Shown: positions 10,401 to 16,621 of the stretch, one piece after another | Layout: each line of letters opens with the position of its first letter | Numbering within the stretch: position 1 is the first letter of the stretch | From: Piscinibacter defluvii | Lineage (GTDB): Bacteria; Pseudomonadota; Gammaproteobacteria; Burkholderiales; Burkholderiaceae_C | Length of the DNA stretch: 64,000 nucleotides | NCBI RefSeq assembly: GCF_004011805.1 | Contig: NZ_RCHJ01000005.1 | Location: 310,001 to 374,000, forward strand | Reading direction: 5' to 3' | Notes under the pieces: generated by a model | The model's database searches: none | Seen by the model: only the letters and a program-made list of their open reading frames with translations | What the model was told of the DNA's origin: nothing | Program-made: the position numbers and the translations under genes

Positions 10401-10701
10401 CCCCGAGCAGCGTCTCGGCGTCGGCCAGGTCGTGTGCCACGCCGGGCGCCAGCGCGAGCAGCGGTGCCCCGAGCGCGACCTCGGTGCCGAGCAGGCGGCG
10501 CAGCCGGAACAGCCGCTGGCGCAGCGCGCTGGCGGCCTGCGCCTCGCCGCTCTCGGGCCACAGCAGCGCGCCGAGCGTGCGTCGCGCGGTCGGGCCCTGC
10601 AGCGCCAGGTAGGCAAGCAGCAGCGCGTCGACCTCGGCCAGCGCATGGGCCGTGCCGTCGGAGCGTTCGATGCGCGGTTGCCCGCTCAGGCGCAGCTGCA
10701 T
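7423..10701 (-). CDS. BTAD/AAA-ATPase transcriptional regulator with TPR-like C-terminus
   Basis: The 1092-residue protein starts with an OmpR-like winged helix and bacterial transcriptional activation domain (LSEEAHQRVMRLHYLGGDRAAAL, ELGVRPS), as in SARP regulators. A STAND-type ATPase follows, with Walker A GEAGMGKS from residue 257, and then a long helical repeat region (many Ala/Leu-rich TPR-like units) that normally receives a signal. It has no C-terminal LuxR helix-turn-helix because DNA binding is at the N-terminus. Its start lies two bases after the stop of the upstream ModE-like gene, so the two are co-transcribed. The partner and the divergent tup genes suggest a role in oxyanion or tungsten-enzyme control. 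This is inference. Confidence 0.82.
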   Translation of the reverse strand: MQLRLSGQPRIERSDGTAHALAEVDALLLAYLALQGPTARRTLGALLWPESGEAQAASALRQRLFRLRRLLGTEVALGAPLLALAPGVAHDLADAETLLGALALPASPELADWLRRERETRRARTLETLREAARTLEEARDPAAALVPALQLLERDPLSEEAHQRVMRLHYLGGDRAAALAAFEHCEQLLRRELGVRPSAATLALRDTLRQAQAGPAAPRRVLPSSVLRPPRLVGRAAEQRRLRQAWEGALVAAVIGEAGMGKSRLLAELAEASPAVVLAAARPGDAGVPFATIARLLRQLLQRAPGVTPAPGTRAQLGRVLPEFAGAAATPGEAQATPLQQAVLELLRMLPALDGLALDDLHFADPASLELLALLADPASGVRWALAYRPAEAGSALRSLENTLADAALLAPVPVAPLTPEAVAELVDQLGLGIDAAAVAPALHRRTGGNPLFVLETLKQAWVDETLPQLADSLPRPPSIDRLIDRRIGQLSVGALALARVAAIAGVDFDIALAEATLQTPAVLLADALNELEAAQVLKGEQFAHDLVFDAVQRSLPAAIARHLHGSVGDWLAAHGGEPARIAQHYLEAGRDTAAIDWLGRAAARSEQALRLREAMGFLEQRAALEAQRGEAAAAFESALRAARISAGVDHEAASGDARCDRLDALAATPAQAIAAQLWRAHLAELRDAPESAEAALREALQRSVGLGDAALIARCRLRLAASLAIQDRLDEAAEHAEACRAWFDAQGSDDERGELHAVLAQIRDSDGRLEEARVHHAAAAACYERAGRHVKLADAHRDLAANYLFQGDSLHAREHLLQALRGYGQHDEDAAARGPVLGTLGACNTTLGRFDEALQRLAEARELLAVHQPSALLFLALYEASCWRHLGQWQRVHQALRPLDTQDNLPTTVRAGALLQRHHQAKAAGRHDPALLREALALLPDGARTTFRMLIEVEHALDLAPEAGLALLDDVAERATRLGHGGVRLATRVRAAEIAAAVDPARAAHEARAVLEGVAHHAYTGPYIVEPWLAAARAFAAAHDDSAARAALRAGLAWVSQTAQHRVPAEFRAGFLERNPANAALLALAARRGD

Positions 10702-10703
10702 GG

Positions 10704-11801
10704 TCAGGCCTTGGGCGTCTTGTAGGTCCACCACGGCAGCACGCGGCGCAGCGACAGCACCTCGCCGCTGCGCTCGGCCGAGTAACCCGGCAGCAGCTCG
10801 AGCTGCGCGCGCCAGGCCTCGCTGCGCAGCAGCGCGAGCAGGGCCTGCACCGGCGCCTGGTCGAGGGCGTGCTGCAGCGTGACGAGGAAGTAGTGCTCCA
10901 GCGCCAGCGGCACGAAATCCAGACCGCGCGAGCGCGCCGCCGGCTCGATGCCCAGCGCCGCATCGGCAATGCCGCTGGCCACCGCCTCGGCGGCCGACCG
11001 GTGCGAGGGCTCGGCCTGCTCGTAGCCGGCAATCGCCGCCGGTGCGATCCGGCTGCGCGCCAGCAACTCGTCGAACACCACGCGCGTGCCGGTGCCGCGT
11101 GCCCGGTTGGCGAAGCGCACGTCGGGGCGCTGCAGGTCGGCCAGCGTGGCGAGCCGCAGCGGGTTGCCCGGCGCGACCATCAGGCCCTGGATGCGCTGCG
11201 CGAACGACACCAGCTTGTGCTGGCCGGGCTTGAGCATCGACCGGTAGACCAGCGCCGTCGGCGAGCGCAGCGGCGACTCGATCAGCGCGTGGAAGCCTGC
11301 CATCAGGCAGCGCCCGTCGTTCAGCGCGGCGAGCGCGTCGACGCTGCCGCTGAAGCCGATGTCCAGGTGCAGCTGCGCCTCGCGCTGGGCCAGCGCACGC
11401 AGCAGCGGCAGCGCATCGTCGTGGCTGGCGGTCAGCGGGATCACGCCGGCGCGTTCGTCGAAGGCGATCGCGAAGGCCTGCTCGAGTTCGCTGCGCAGCG
11501 CCTCGATCTGCGGCGCCAGGCGCGCCTGGGCGCGCCGCTCGGCCCACAGCAGCTTCTCACCGAAGGGCGAGAGCAGCGCCGGCTGGCCCTTGACCCACAG
11601 CACCAGCTCCTGGCCGAGTTCGCCCTCCCAGCGCTTGAGTTCGCCCCAGACGTGGCGGTAGGAGAGCGCCAGCCGGCGCGCCGCGCCGCTGATCGAGCCG
11701 GTGTCGTGCACCGCTCCCAGCAGCGCCATCAGCGGGTGATGCAGGTCGGGCAGCGCGCCGGGCTCGCCGCTGAGCGTGTACGTCAGCTGCACCCTATGCA
11801 T
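10704..11801 (-). CDS. ModE-like HTH regulator with periplasmic-binding-type effector domain
   Basis: The 365-residue protein carries a ModE/LysR-style winged helix at about residues 25-95 (GSISGAARRLALSYRHVWGELKRWE, broken into helix-turn-helix) and a C-terminal PBP-like domain with SGSVDAL, AGFHAL and NRARGTGTRVVFDEL, typical of the molybdate/tungstate-type substrate-binding fold. Regulators of this form sit beside tungstate transporters, and here the tup operon is divergent, 65 bases away. The likely effector is tungstate or molybdate, or a pterin product. It leads an operon with the BTAD-ATPase gene. Confidence 0.82.
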   Translation of the reverse strand: MHRVQLTYTLSGEPGALPDLHHPLMALLGAVHDTGSISGAARRLALSYRHVWGELKRWEGELGQELVLWVKGQPALLSPFGEKLLWAERRAQARLAPQIEALRSELEQAFAIAFDERAGVIPLTASHDDALPLLRALAQREAQLHLDIGFSGSVDALAALNDGRCLMAGFHALIESPLRSPTALVYRSMLKPGQHKLVSFAQRIQGLMVAPGNPLRLATLADLQRPDVRFANRARGTGTRVVFDELLARSRIAPAAIAGYEQAEPSHRSAAEAVASGIADAALGIEPAARSRGLDFVPLALEHYFLVTLQHALDQAPVQALLALLRSEAWRAQLELLPGYSAERSGEVLSLRRVLPWWTYKTPKA

Positions 11802-11866
11802 GACGGTTCATATGGTCTCGGGGTCCAGGGTCCGTGGAGAATCCCGCGCAGTATGAGAGATCCCGG
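11802..11866. promoter_or_regulatory. Divergent control region of the tup operon and its ModE-like regulator
   Basis: Only 65 bases separate the two starts. The stretch GGTTCATATGGTC near 11813-11825 is AT-richer than its surroundings and contains the palindrome CATATG, a plausible core for regulator binding. No firm promoter hexamers are seen. A GAGAGA at about 11855 precedes the tupB start. Confidence 0.4.
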
Positions 11867-12580
11867 ATGAGTGCCTTTCTCGAGAGTGTCCGTACCGCCA
11901 CCGACCTGATCCTGCATGCCGATCCCGTCCTGTCCCGCACCGTCGCGCTGTCGCTGGGCGTCAGCGGCACGGCGACGCTGCTGTCCGCGCTGTTCGCGCT
12001 GGTCGCGGGTGCCTGGCTCGCGGTCGCGCATTTTCCCGGCCATCGCGCGCTGATCCTGGTGCTGAACACCTTGCTCGCGCTGCCCTCGGTGGTGGTCGGG
12101 CTGGTCGTCTACCTGCTGCTGTCGCGCAGCGGGCCGCTGGGCTCCTGGGGCATTCTGTTCACGCCCACCGCGATGGTGATCGCGCAGACCGTCCTGGTCG
12201 CGCCGGTGATCGCCGCGCTGACGCGCCAGCTGGTGGGCGACGCGCTGCGCGACGGCGGCGACCAGCTGCGCTCGATGGGCGGGCGGCCCCTGACCTGCGC
12301 GCTGCTGATGCTGGTGCACGACCGCTGGGCGGTGCTGACGGTGCTGATCGCCGCGTTCGGCCGCGCCATCGCCGAGGTGGGCGCGGTGATGATCGTCGGC
12401 GGCAACATCGACGGCGTGACGCGCGTGATGACGACGAGCATCGCGCTGGAGACCAGCAAGGGCGACCTGCCGCTCGCGATGGCGCTGGGCATCGTGCTGC
12501 TGCTGGTCGTCGGCGTCGTCAACCTGTTCCTCGGCCTGGCGCAGCGCGGCCACGGCTCGGCGCTGGCAGGAGTGCGCTAG
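11867..12580 (+). CDS. tupB: Tungstate ABC transporter permease
   Basis: The 237-residue protein has about five or six transmembrane helices and the ABC permease coupling loop EVGAVMIVGGNIDGVTRVMTT, with LPSVVVGLVVYLLLSRSGPLG early on. Both are typical of TupB/WtpB-like permeases for tungstate. ATG at 11867 is favoured over GTG at 11834 because GAGAGA precedes it. The stop is immediately followed by the tupC ATG. It pairs with the ATPase and the binding protein downstream to import WO4(2-), which the aldehyde oxidoreductase further along the window would need. Confidence 0.88.
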   Translation: MSAFLESVRTATDLILHADPVLSRTVALSLGVSGTATLLSALFALVAGAWLAVAHFPGHRALILVLNTLLALPSVVVGLVVYLLLSRSGPLGSWGILFTPTAMVIAQTVLVAPVIAALTRQLVGDALRDGGDQLRSMGGRPLTCALLMLVHDRWAVLTVLIAAFGRAIAEVGAVMIVGGNIDGVTRVMTTSIALETSKGDLPLAMALGIVLLLVVGVVNLFLGLAQRGHGSALAGVR

Positions 12581-13279
12581 ATGACGCTTCTAGCCCTCGA
12601 GAACGTCTCGGTGCGCTTCGGCAGCGTGCAGGCGCTGCAGCAGGTCTCGCTCGAGGTCGCGCCGCGCGAGGTGGTCGCCCTGGTGGGCCCGAACGGCTCG
12701 GGCAAGACCACGCTGCTGCGCGTGCTGCACGGCCTGCTGCGCCACGAGGGCCGGCGCTGTGCCGGGGTGCCCGAGCGCGCCCAGGCGATGGTGTTCCAGC
12801 GCCCGTTCGTGATGCGGCTGTCGGTGGCGGCCAACCTGAAGCTCGCGCTCTGGCTCGCCGGCGTGCCGCGTGGCGAGTGGCCCGCGCGTACGCAGGCGGC
12901 GCTGGAACGCGTCGGCCTGCAAGGGCTGGACGGGCGCCCGGCGCGTGCGCTGTCGGGCGGGCAGCAGCAGCGCCTCGCGCTGGCCCGTGCCTGGGCGGTG
13001 CAGCCGCGCCTGCTGTTCCTCGACGAGCCGACCGCGAGCCTGGACCCGAGCGCCAAGCGCGAGGTCGAGACGCTGCTGGCCGGCTTCGCGGCCGACGGCA
13101 TGACGCTCGTGATGAGCACCCACAACCTCGGCCAGGCCAAGCGCCTGGCCACCCGCGTGGTCTACCTGGAAGGCGGCCGCATCCATGCGGACCTGCCGAC
13201 CGCCCGCTTCTTCGATGGCCCGCTGCCCGAGCGCGCCGCCCAGTTCCTCAAAGGAGAACTGCCATGGCACACCAGCTGA
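12581..13279 (+). CDS. tupC: Tungstate ABC transporter ATP-binding protein
   Basis: The 232-residue ATPase has Walker A GPNGSGKTT, Q-loop VFQRPF, signature LSGGQQQR, Walker B LLFLDEPT and the switch histidine in STHNLGQ. All are intact, so it should be active. It begins at the base after the tupB stop and its end overlaps the start of tupA by 16 bases, which points to one translationally coupled operon. It powers tungstate uptake through TupB at the inner membrane. Confidence 0.9.
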   Translation: MTLLALENVSVRFGSVQALQQVSLEVAPREVVALVGPNGSGKTTLLRVLHGLLRHEGRRCAGVPERAQAMVFQRPFVMRLSVAANLKLALWLAGVPRGEWPARTQAALERVGLQGLDGRPARALSGGQQQRLALARAWAVQPRLLFLDEPTASLDPSAKREVETLLAGFAADGMTLVMSTHNLGQAKRLATRVVYLEGGRIHADLPTARFFDGPLPERAAQFLKGELPWHTS

Positions 13280-14085
13280 CCCGCCGCGCGCTCGCCGCGT
13301 TCGGCCTCGCCCTCGCCACGCTTGCCGCCCACGCGCAGGACAGGTTCATCGTGATGTCCTCGACCACCAGCACCGAGCAGTCGGGCCTGTTCGCGCACCT
13401 GCTGCCGGCCTTCAAGGCGAAGACCGGCATCGACATCCGCGTCGTCGCGCAGGGCACCGGCCAGGCACTGGACATGGGCCGGCGCGGCGATGCCGACGTG
13501 CTGTTCGTGCACGACCAGGTGGCCGAGGAGAAGTTCGTCGCCGAGGGTTTCGGACTGGAGCGCCGCGCGGTCATGTACAACGACTTCGTGCTGATCGGCC
13601 CGAAGGGTGATCCGGCCGGCACCAAGGGCAGCGACATCGTCGAGGCGCTGAAGAAACTCGCCGCCGGCGAGGCCGAGTTCGTCTCGCGCGGCGACAAGAG
13701 CGGCACGCATGCCGCCGAGCTGCGCTACTGGAAGGCCGCCGGGCTGGACACGCCGGTCGGCAAGGTGGCCGGCTACAAGGAGTGTGGCTGCGGCATGGGC
13801 CCGGCGCTGAACATCGCGTCGTCGACCGGCGCCTACGTGCTGGCCGACCGCGGCACCTGGCTGGCGTTCAAGAACCGCGGCGAGCTGGCCATCCTGGTCG
13901 AGGGCGACAGGCGCCTGTTCAACCAGTACGGCGTGATCGTCGTGAACCCGGCCAAGCACCCGCACGTCAAGAAGGACCTGGCCCAGTCGTTTGCCGACTG
14001 GGTGGTCTCGCCCGAGGGGCAGGCGAGCATCGCCTCCTACAAGATCGGCGGCGAGCAGCTGTTCTTCCCGAACGCGGACAAGTGA
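13264..14085 (+). CDS. tupA: Tungstate-binding periplasmic protein
   Basis: The 273-residue protein has a signal peptide (ALAAFGLALATLAAHA) and then MSSTTSTEQSGLF. This is close to the TTTS motif that in TupA proteins contacts the oxyanion and gives high selectivity for tungstate over molybdate. The later RGDKSGTH and ECGCGMGPALNIAS stretches are also family hallmarks. AAAGGAG six to twelve bases upstream supports ATG 13264, inside the end of tupC. It delivers tungstate to TupB and TupC. Confidence 0.9.
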   Translation: MAHQLTRRALAAFGLALATLAAHAQDRFIVMSSTTSTEQSGLFAHLLPAFKAKTGIDIRVVAQGTGQALDMGRRGDADVLFVHDQVAEEKFVAEGFGLERRAVMYNDFVLIGPKGDPAGTKGSDIVEALKKLAAGEAEFVSRGDKSGTHAAELRYWKAAGLDTPVGKVAGYKECGCGMGPALNIASSTGAYVLADRGTWLAFKNRGELAILVEGDRRLFNQYGVIVVNPAKHPHVKKDLAQSFADWVVSPEGQASIASYKIGGEQLFFPNADK

Positions 14086-14089
14086 GGCG

Positions 14090-14887
14090 ATGCGAACGCT
14101 GACGATCGGGCTGGGAGCATTCGGGTTGGCTGCCGCGGCGCTGGCCCAGCCGGCCGACGTGAAGGTGCTTGCCGCCGGCAGCCTGCGCACTGCGCTCACC
14201 GAGGTGGCGCAGGCCTGGGAGGCGCAGGTGCCGGGGCGCCGCGCGGTGCTCGGCTTCGGTGCCTCGGGGCTGCTGAAGGACCGCCTGCTGGCCGGCGAGG
14301 TGGCGCAGGTGTTCGCCTCGGCCAACATGGAGCATCCGCAGGCGCTCGCCGCCGCCGGCCGGGCGCTGGCGCCGCAGGCCTTCGCGAGCAACCGCCTGTG
14401 TGCGCTCGCGCCGGCCGAGGCCGGCCTCACGAGCGCCAACCTGGTCGAGCGCCTGCTCGATCCGGCGGTGCGCCTGGGCACCTCCAAGCCCCGGTCGGAT
14501 CCGGCCGGCGACTACACCTGGACGATGTTCGAGCGCATCGAGCAGCAGGGCCGACCCGGTGCCTTCAAGACGCTCTCGACCAAGGCGCTGCAGCTGACCG
14601 GTGGCCCGGCCTCGCCGCCGCCGCCGGCCGACCGCAGTGTCTACGGTGCGCTGATGGAGGCGAAGCGGGCCGACGTCTTCGTCACCTACTGCACGAACGC
14701 AGTGAGCGCCGTGCGCGAGGTGCCGTCGCTGCGTTCGGTGGAGGTGCCGGCCGAGGTGAACGTCGCGGCGCGCTACGGCGTCGCGCTGCTGAACGGCGCC
14801 GGCGAGCCGGCTCAGGACTTCGTGCGCTTCCTGCTCGGCCCGGCGGGGCAGGCCGTGCTGGCGCGGCACGGCTTCGCGGCGCCCTGA
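14090..14887 (+). CDS. ModA-like periplasmic oxyanion-binding protein
   Basis: This 265-residue protein is secreted (signal LTIGLGAFGLAAAALAQ) and has the type-2 periplasmic binding fold of ModA: VLAAGSLRTALTEV near the start, GFGASGLLKDRLLAGEVAQVFASAN in the middle (short loop binding the anion) and FVTYCTNA before the last third. It starts four bases after the tupA stop, so it belongs to the same operon. No permease of its own is present. It may feed a second anion, such as molybdate, to TupBC, or act as a sensor. Confidence 0.8.
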   Translation: MRTLTIGLGAFGLAAAALAQPADVKVLAAGSLRTALTEVAQAWEAQVPGRRAVLGFGASGLLKDRLLAGEVAQVFASANMEHPQALAAAGRALAPQAFASNRLCALAPAEAGLTSANLVERLLDPAVRLGTSKPRSDPAGDYTWTMFERIEQQGRPGAFKTLSTKALQLTGGPASPPPPADRSVYGALMEAKRADVFVTYCTNAVSAVREVPSLRSVEVPAEVNVAARYGVALLNGAGEPAQDFVRFLLGPAGQAVLARHGFAAP

Positions 14888-14921
14888 TCGACGCCTGCAG
14901 CGAATTGTTACAACATGCCGG

Positions 14922-14952
14922 TGTATCCGGACGCGGCGCCGCGGCTCTGTCG
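14922..14952 (+). promoter_or_regulatory. Candidate ECF sigma promoter, copy A
   Basis: TGTATCCGG at 14922-14930, a 14-base spacer, then CTCTGTCG at 14945-14952. The identical two boxes with the same 14-base spacing occur at 16059-16089 on the other side of the ECF sigma gene, while the spacers and flanks differ. Conserved boxes at a fixed spacing, bracketing a sigma factor gene, are what an autoregulated ECF promoter pair looks like. Copy A reads towards the secreted 128-residue protein, with a leader of about 70 bases. Confidence 0.6.
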
Positions 14953-15030
14953 CAGGCGTCGCGACGATGTCGAGTGCCCCGGATCCCCCGGCGGCCGGTC
15001 CCCGCGACACGCATCGCACGGAGCACCGCC

Positions 15031-15417
15031 ATGAACCTCAAGAGCATCGCCACCACCTCGATCGTCACCCTGCTGCTGGGCGCCTCGTTCGCCGCCGCCG
15101 CCGCGCCCTCGGTGCGCGTCACCTGCGAAGTGCGCGCCAGCCGCGCCAAGGCCTCGGTGGACGGCAGCGGCCTGGCCGCCGGCAACTACCGCGGCGTGAT
15201 CGTCTCGGGCGGCAACACCGCGCAGTCGCCGGCCGAAGCGGCCATCGGCGACGAGGTCGAGTTCGACTTCGACAGCAACCCGGCCGACATCCGCGAGGGC
15301 GCCACCGCGATCTCCTCGACCTTCGTCGTGAATCGCCAGGTCACCGGCAAGATCGTCGACGCCGCCGGCCGCACCGTGGCGAGCGACACCGTCGCCTGCC
15401 GCATCCGCCGCAAGTGA
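15031..15417 (+). CDS. Small secreted protein of unknown function in the ECF/CHAT locus
   Basis: The 128-residue product has a clear signal peptide (TTSIVTLLLGASFAAAAA). The mature part of about 100 residues is predicted to be mostly beta strand, with two cysteines near its ends (VTCEVR and VACRIRR) that could form a disulphide closing a small sandwich. GGAG at about 15020 precedes ATG 15031. It is preceded by a promoter-like signature shared with the gene after the ECF sigma factor, so it is probably in the same regulon. I do not recognise the family. It could be a substrate or sensor for the proteases downstream. Confidence 0.7.
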   Translation: MNLKSIATTSIVTLLLGASFAAAAAPSVRVTCEVRASRAKASVDGSGLAAGNYRGVIVSGGNTAQSPAEAAIGDEVEFDFDSNPADIREGATAISSTFVVNRQVTGKIVDAAGRTVASDTVACRIRRK

Positions 15418-15447
15418 GCCATAAGCACCGGGGTCTACCATGCGCCC

Positions 15448-16053
15448 ATGAGCGAAGGGGACGATCCCGGGGCCGAGAATGCCCGCCTGGTGGCCCGCTG
15501 CCGCGCCGGTGACGGCGCGGCCTGGCGGGCGCTGGTGCAGCGCTACCAGCGGCTGGTCTACGCCATCGTCACCCGCACCGGGCTGGACGGCCACACCGCG
15601 GCCGACGTGTTCCAGACCGTGTTCCAGCGCCTGCACGAGCAGCTGCCCCGGCTCGCCCAGCCCGAGCGGCTGCAGGCCTGGATCGTCACCACCGCGCGGC
15701 GCGAGGCGCTGCGCGAGATCCGCCGGGTCGGCCGCCACGAGACGCTGGACGCCGGCGACGACGAGGACGGCGACCGCCCCGCGCTGCACGAGCGCCTGGC
15801 CGACGACGCCCCGCGCGCCGAGGAGCAGCTCGCCGAGCTGCAGTCGCTCGACCTGCTGCGCCACAGCCTGGACCGGCTCGACGAGCGCTGCCGCGAGCTG
15901 CTGCTGCTGACCTTCCGCGACGACGACGACGCGCTCGACTACGACAGCATCGCCGAGCGCATGGGCATGCCGCGCGGCAGCCTCGGGCCGACGCGCAGCC
16001 GCTGCCTGGGCAAGCTGCGCAAGCTCTACGACGCTGCCGGGGTGCGCCCATGA
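15448..16053 (+). CDS. ECF-type RNA polymerase sigma factor
   Basis: The 201-residue protein has sigma-70 region 2 (ARCRAGDGAAWRALVQRYQRLVYAIV to DVFQTVFQRL and LQAWIVTTARREALREIRR, about residues 15-95) and region 4 (LDERCRELLLLTF through YDSIAERMGMPRGSLGPTRSRCLGKL, about 140-195), joined by an acidic linker. No ordinary membrane-bound anti-sigma gene follows. Instead the neighbours are a small cytoplasmic unknown, a TPR-CHAT protease and a subtilase. It likely drives its own locus through the two matching promoter-like signatures that flank it. Confidence 0.88.
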   Translation: MSEGDDPGAENARLVARCRAGDGAAWRALVQRYQRLVYAIVTRTGLDGHTAADVFQTVFQRLHEQLPRLAQPERLQAWIVTTARREALREIRRVGRHETLDAGDDEDGDRPALHERLADDAPRAEEQLAELQSLDLLRHSLDRLDERCRELLLLTFRDDDDALDYDSIAERMGMPRGSLGPTRSRCLGKLRKLYDAAGVRP

Positions 16054-16058
16054 GTCGA

Positions 16059-16089
16059 TGTATCCGGCGCAGCCCGTGCCGCTCTGTCG
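16059..16089 (+). promoter_or_regulatory. Candidate ECF sigma promoter, copy B
   Basis: TGTATCCGG at 16059-16067, 14-base spacer, CTCTGTCG at 16082-16089: the same two boxes and spacing as at 14922-14952. It lies just after the sigma factor stop codon and 22 bases before the ATG of the 169-residue gene, leaving room for a short leader with GGAGG. It would drive that gene, the CHAT protease and perhaps the subtilase. Confidence 0.62.
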
Positions 16090-16111
16090 TGCAGACATTC
16101 CCGGAGGCGCG

Positions 16112-16621
16112 ATGAGTTCCAACACCGATCCCGGCGACGACGACTTCGAGGCCCTGGTGCGGCGTGCCGTGCGCGAGCTGCCCGATGCGCCGCTGGCCTG
16201 GCGGCAGGCCGCCGTCGGGCTGTGGCCCGGGCCGCTCGAGCGTGCGGCCGCGCAGCTGCGACGCGTGCTCGCGGTGCTGAGCTTCGACAGCGCGGCGCTG
16301 TCCGCACCGGCGCTCGGCCTGCGCAGCGCCGGCGGTGCCGCGCGCCACCTGCTGTTCAGCGCCGGCGCGCACGACGTCGACCTGCGCATCAGCGCAGCCG
16401 GCACCGGCTTCGACCTGGCCGGCCAGCTGCTCGGTCCGTCGGCCGGCGGGCGGGTCGAGGCGCTCGCCGAGGGCGGTGGCGCGCCCTTCGGTGCCGAACT
16501 CGACGAACTGGGCGAATTCCGCCTGCGCGGGCTCGCGCCGGGGCGCTACCGCCTGAGCTTCGAGGTGGCCGACGAAGCCATCGAGCTGCCGCTGCTCGAT
16601 CTGCACCGGGCCGGTCCGTGA
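16112..16621 (+). CDS. Unknown 169-residue cytoplasmic protein with a C-terminal beta-sandwich-like part
   Basis: The protein has no signal peptide or membrane helix. Residues 1-60 are acidic then helical (DDFEALVRRAVRELPDAPLAW, then LERAAAQLRRVLAVL). Residues 75-165 look like the carboxypeptidase regulatory-like beta sandwich (FDLAGQLLGPSAGG, then GEFRLRGLAPGRYRLSFE). A GGAGG precedes ATG 16112. Its stop overlaps the GTG start of the CHAT gene (GTGA), so the two are translationally coupled. Its position after an ECF sigma factor suggests a soluble anti-sigma or adaptor role, possibly as a target of the protease. This is inference; the family is not recognised. Confidence 0.7.
   Translation: MSSNTDPGDDDFEALVRRAVRELPDAPLAWRQAAVGLWPGPLERAAAQLRRVLAVLSFDSAALSAPALGLRSAGGAARHLLFSAGAHDVDLRISAAGTGFDLAGQLLGPSAGGRVEALAEGGGAPFGAELDELGEFRLRGLAPGRYRLSFEVADEAIELPLLDLHRAGP

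Noticed and set aside
7156-10725. A frame of 1189 codons on the plus strand opposite the BTAD-ATPase gene
   Set aside because: No recognisable domain and composition typical of an antisense shadow. The minus-strand frame has clear BTAD, Walker A and repeat features.
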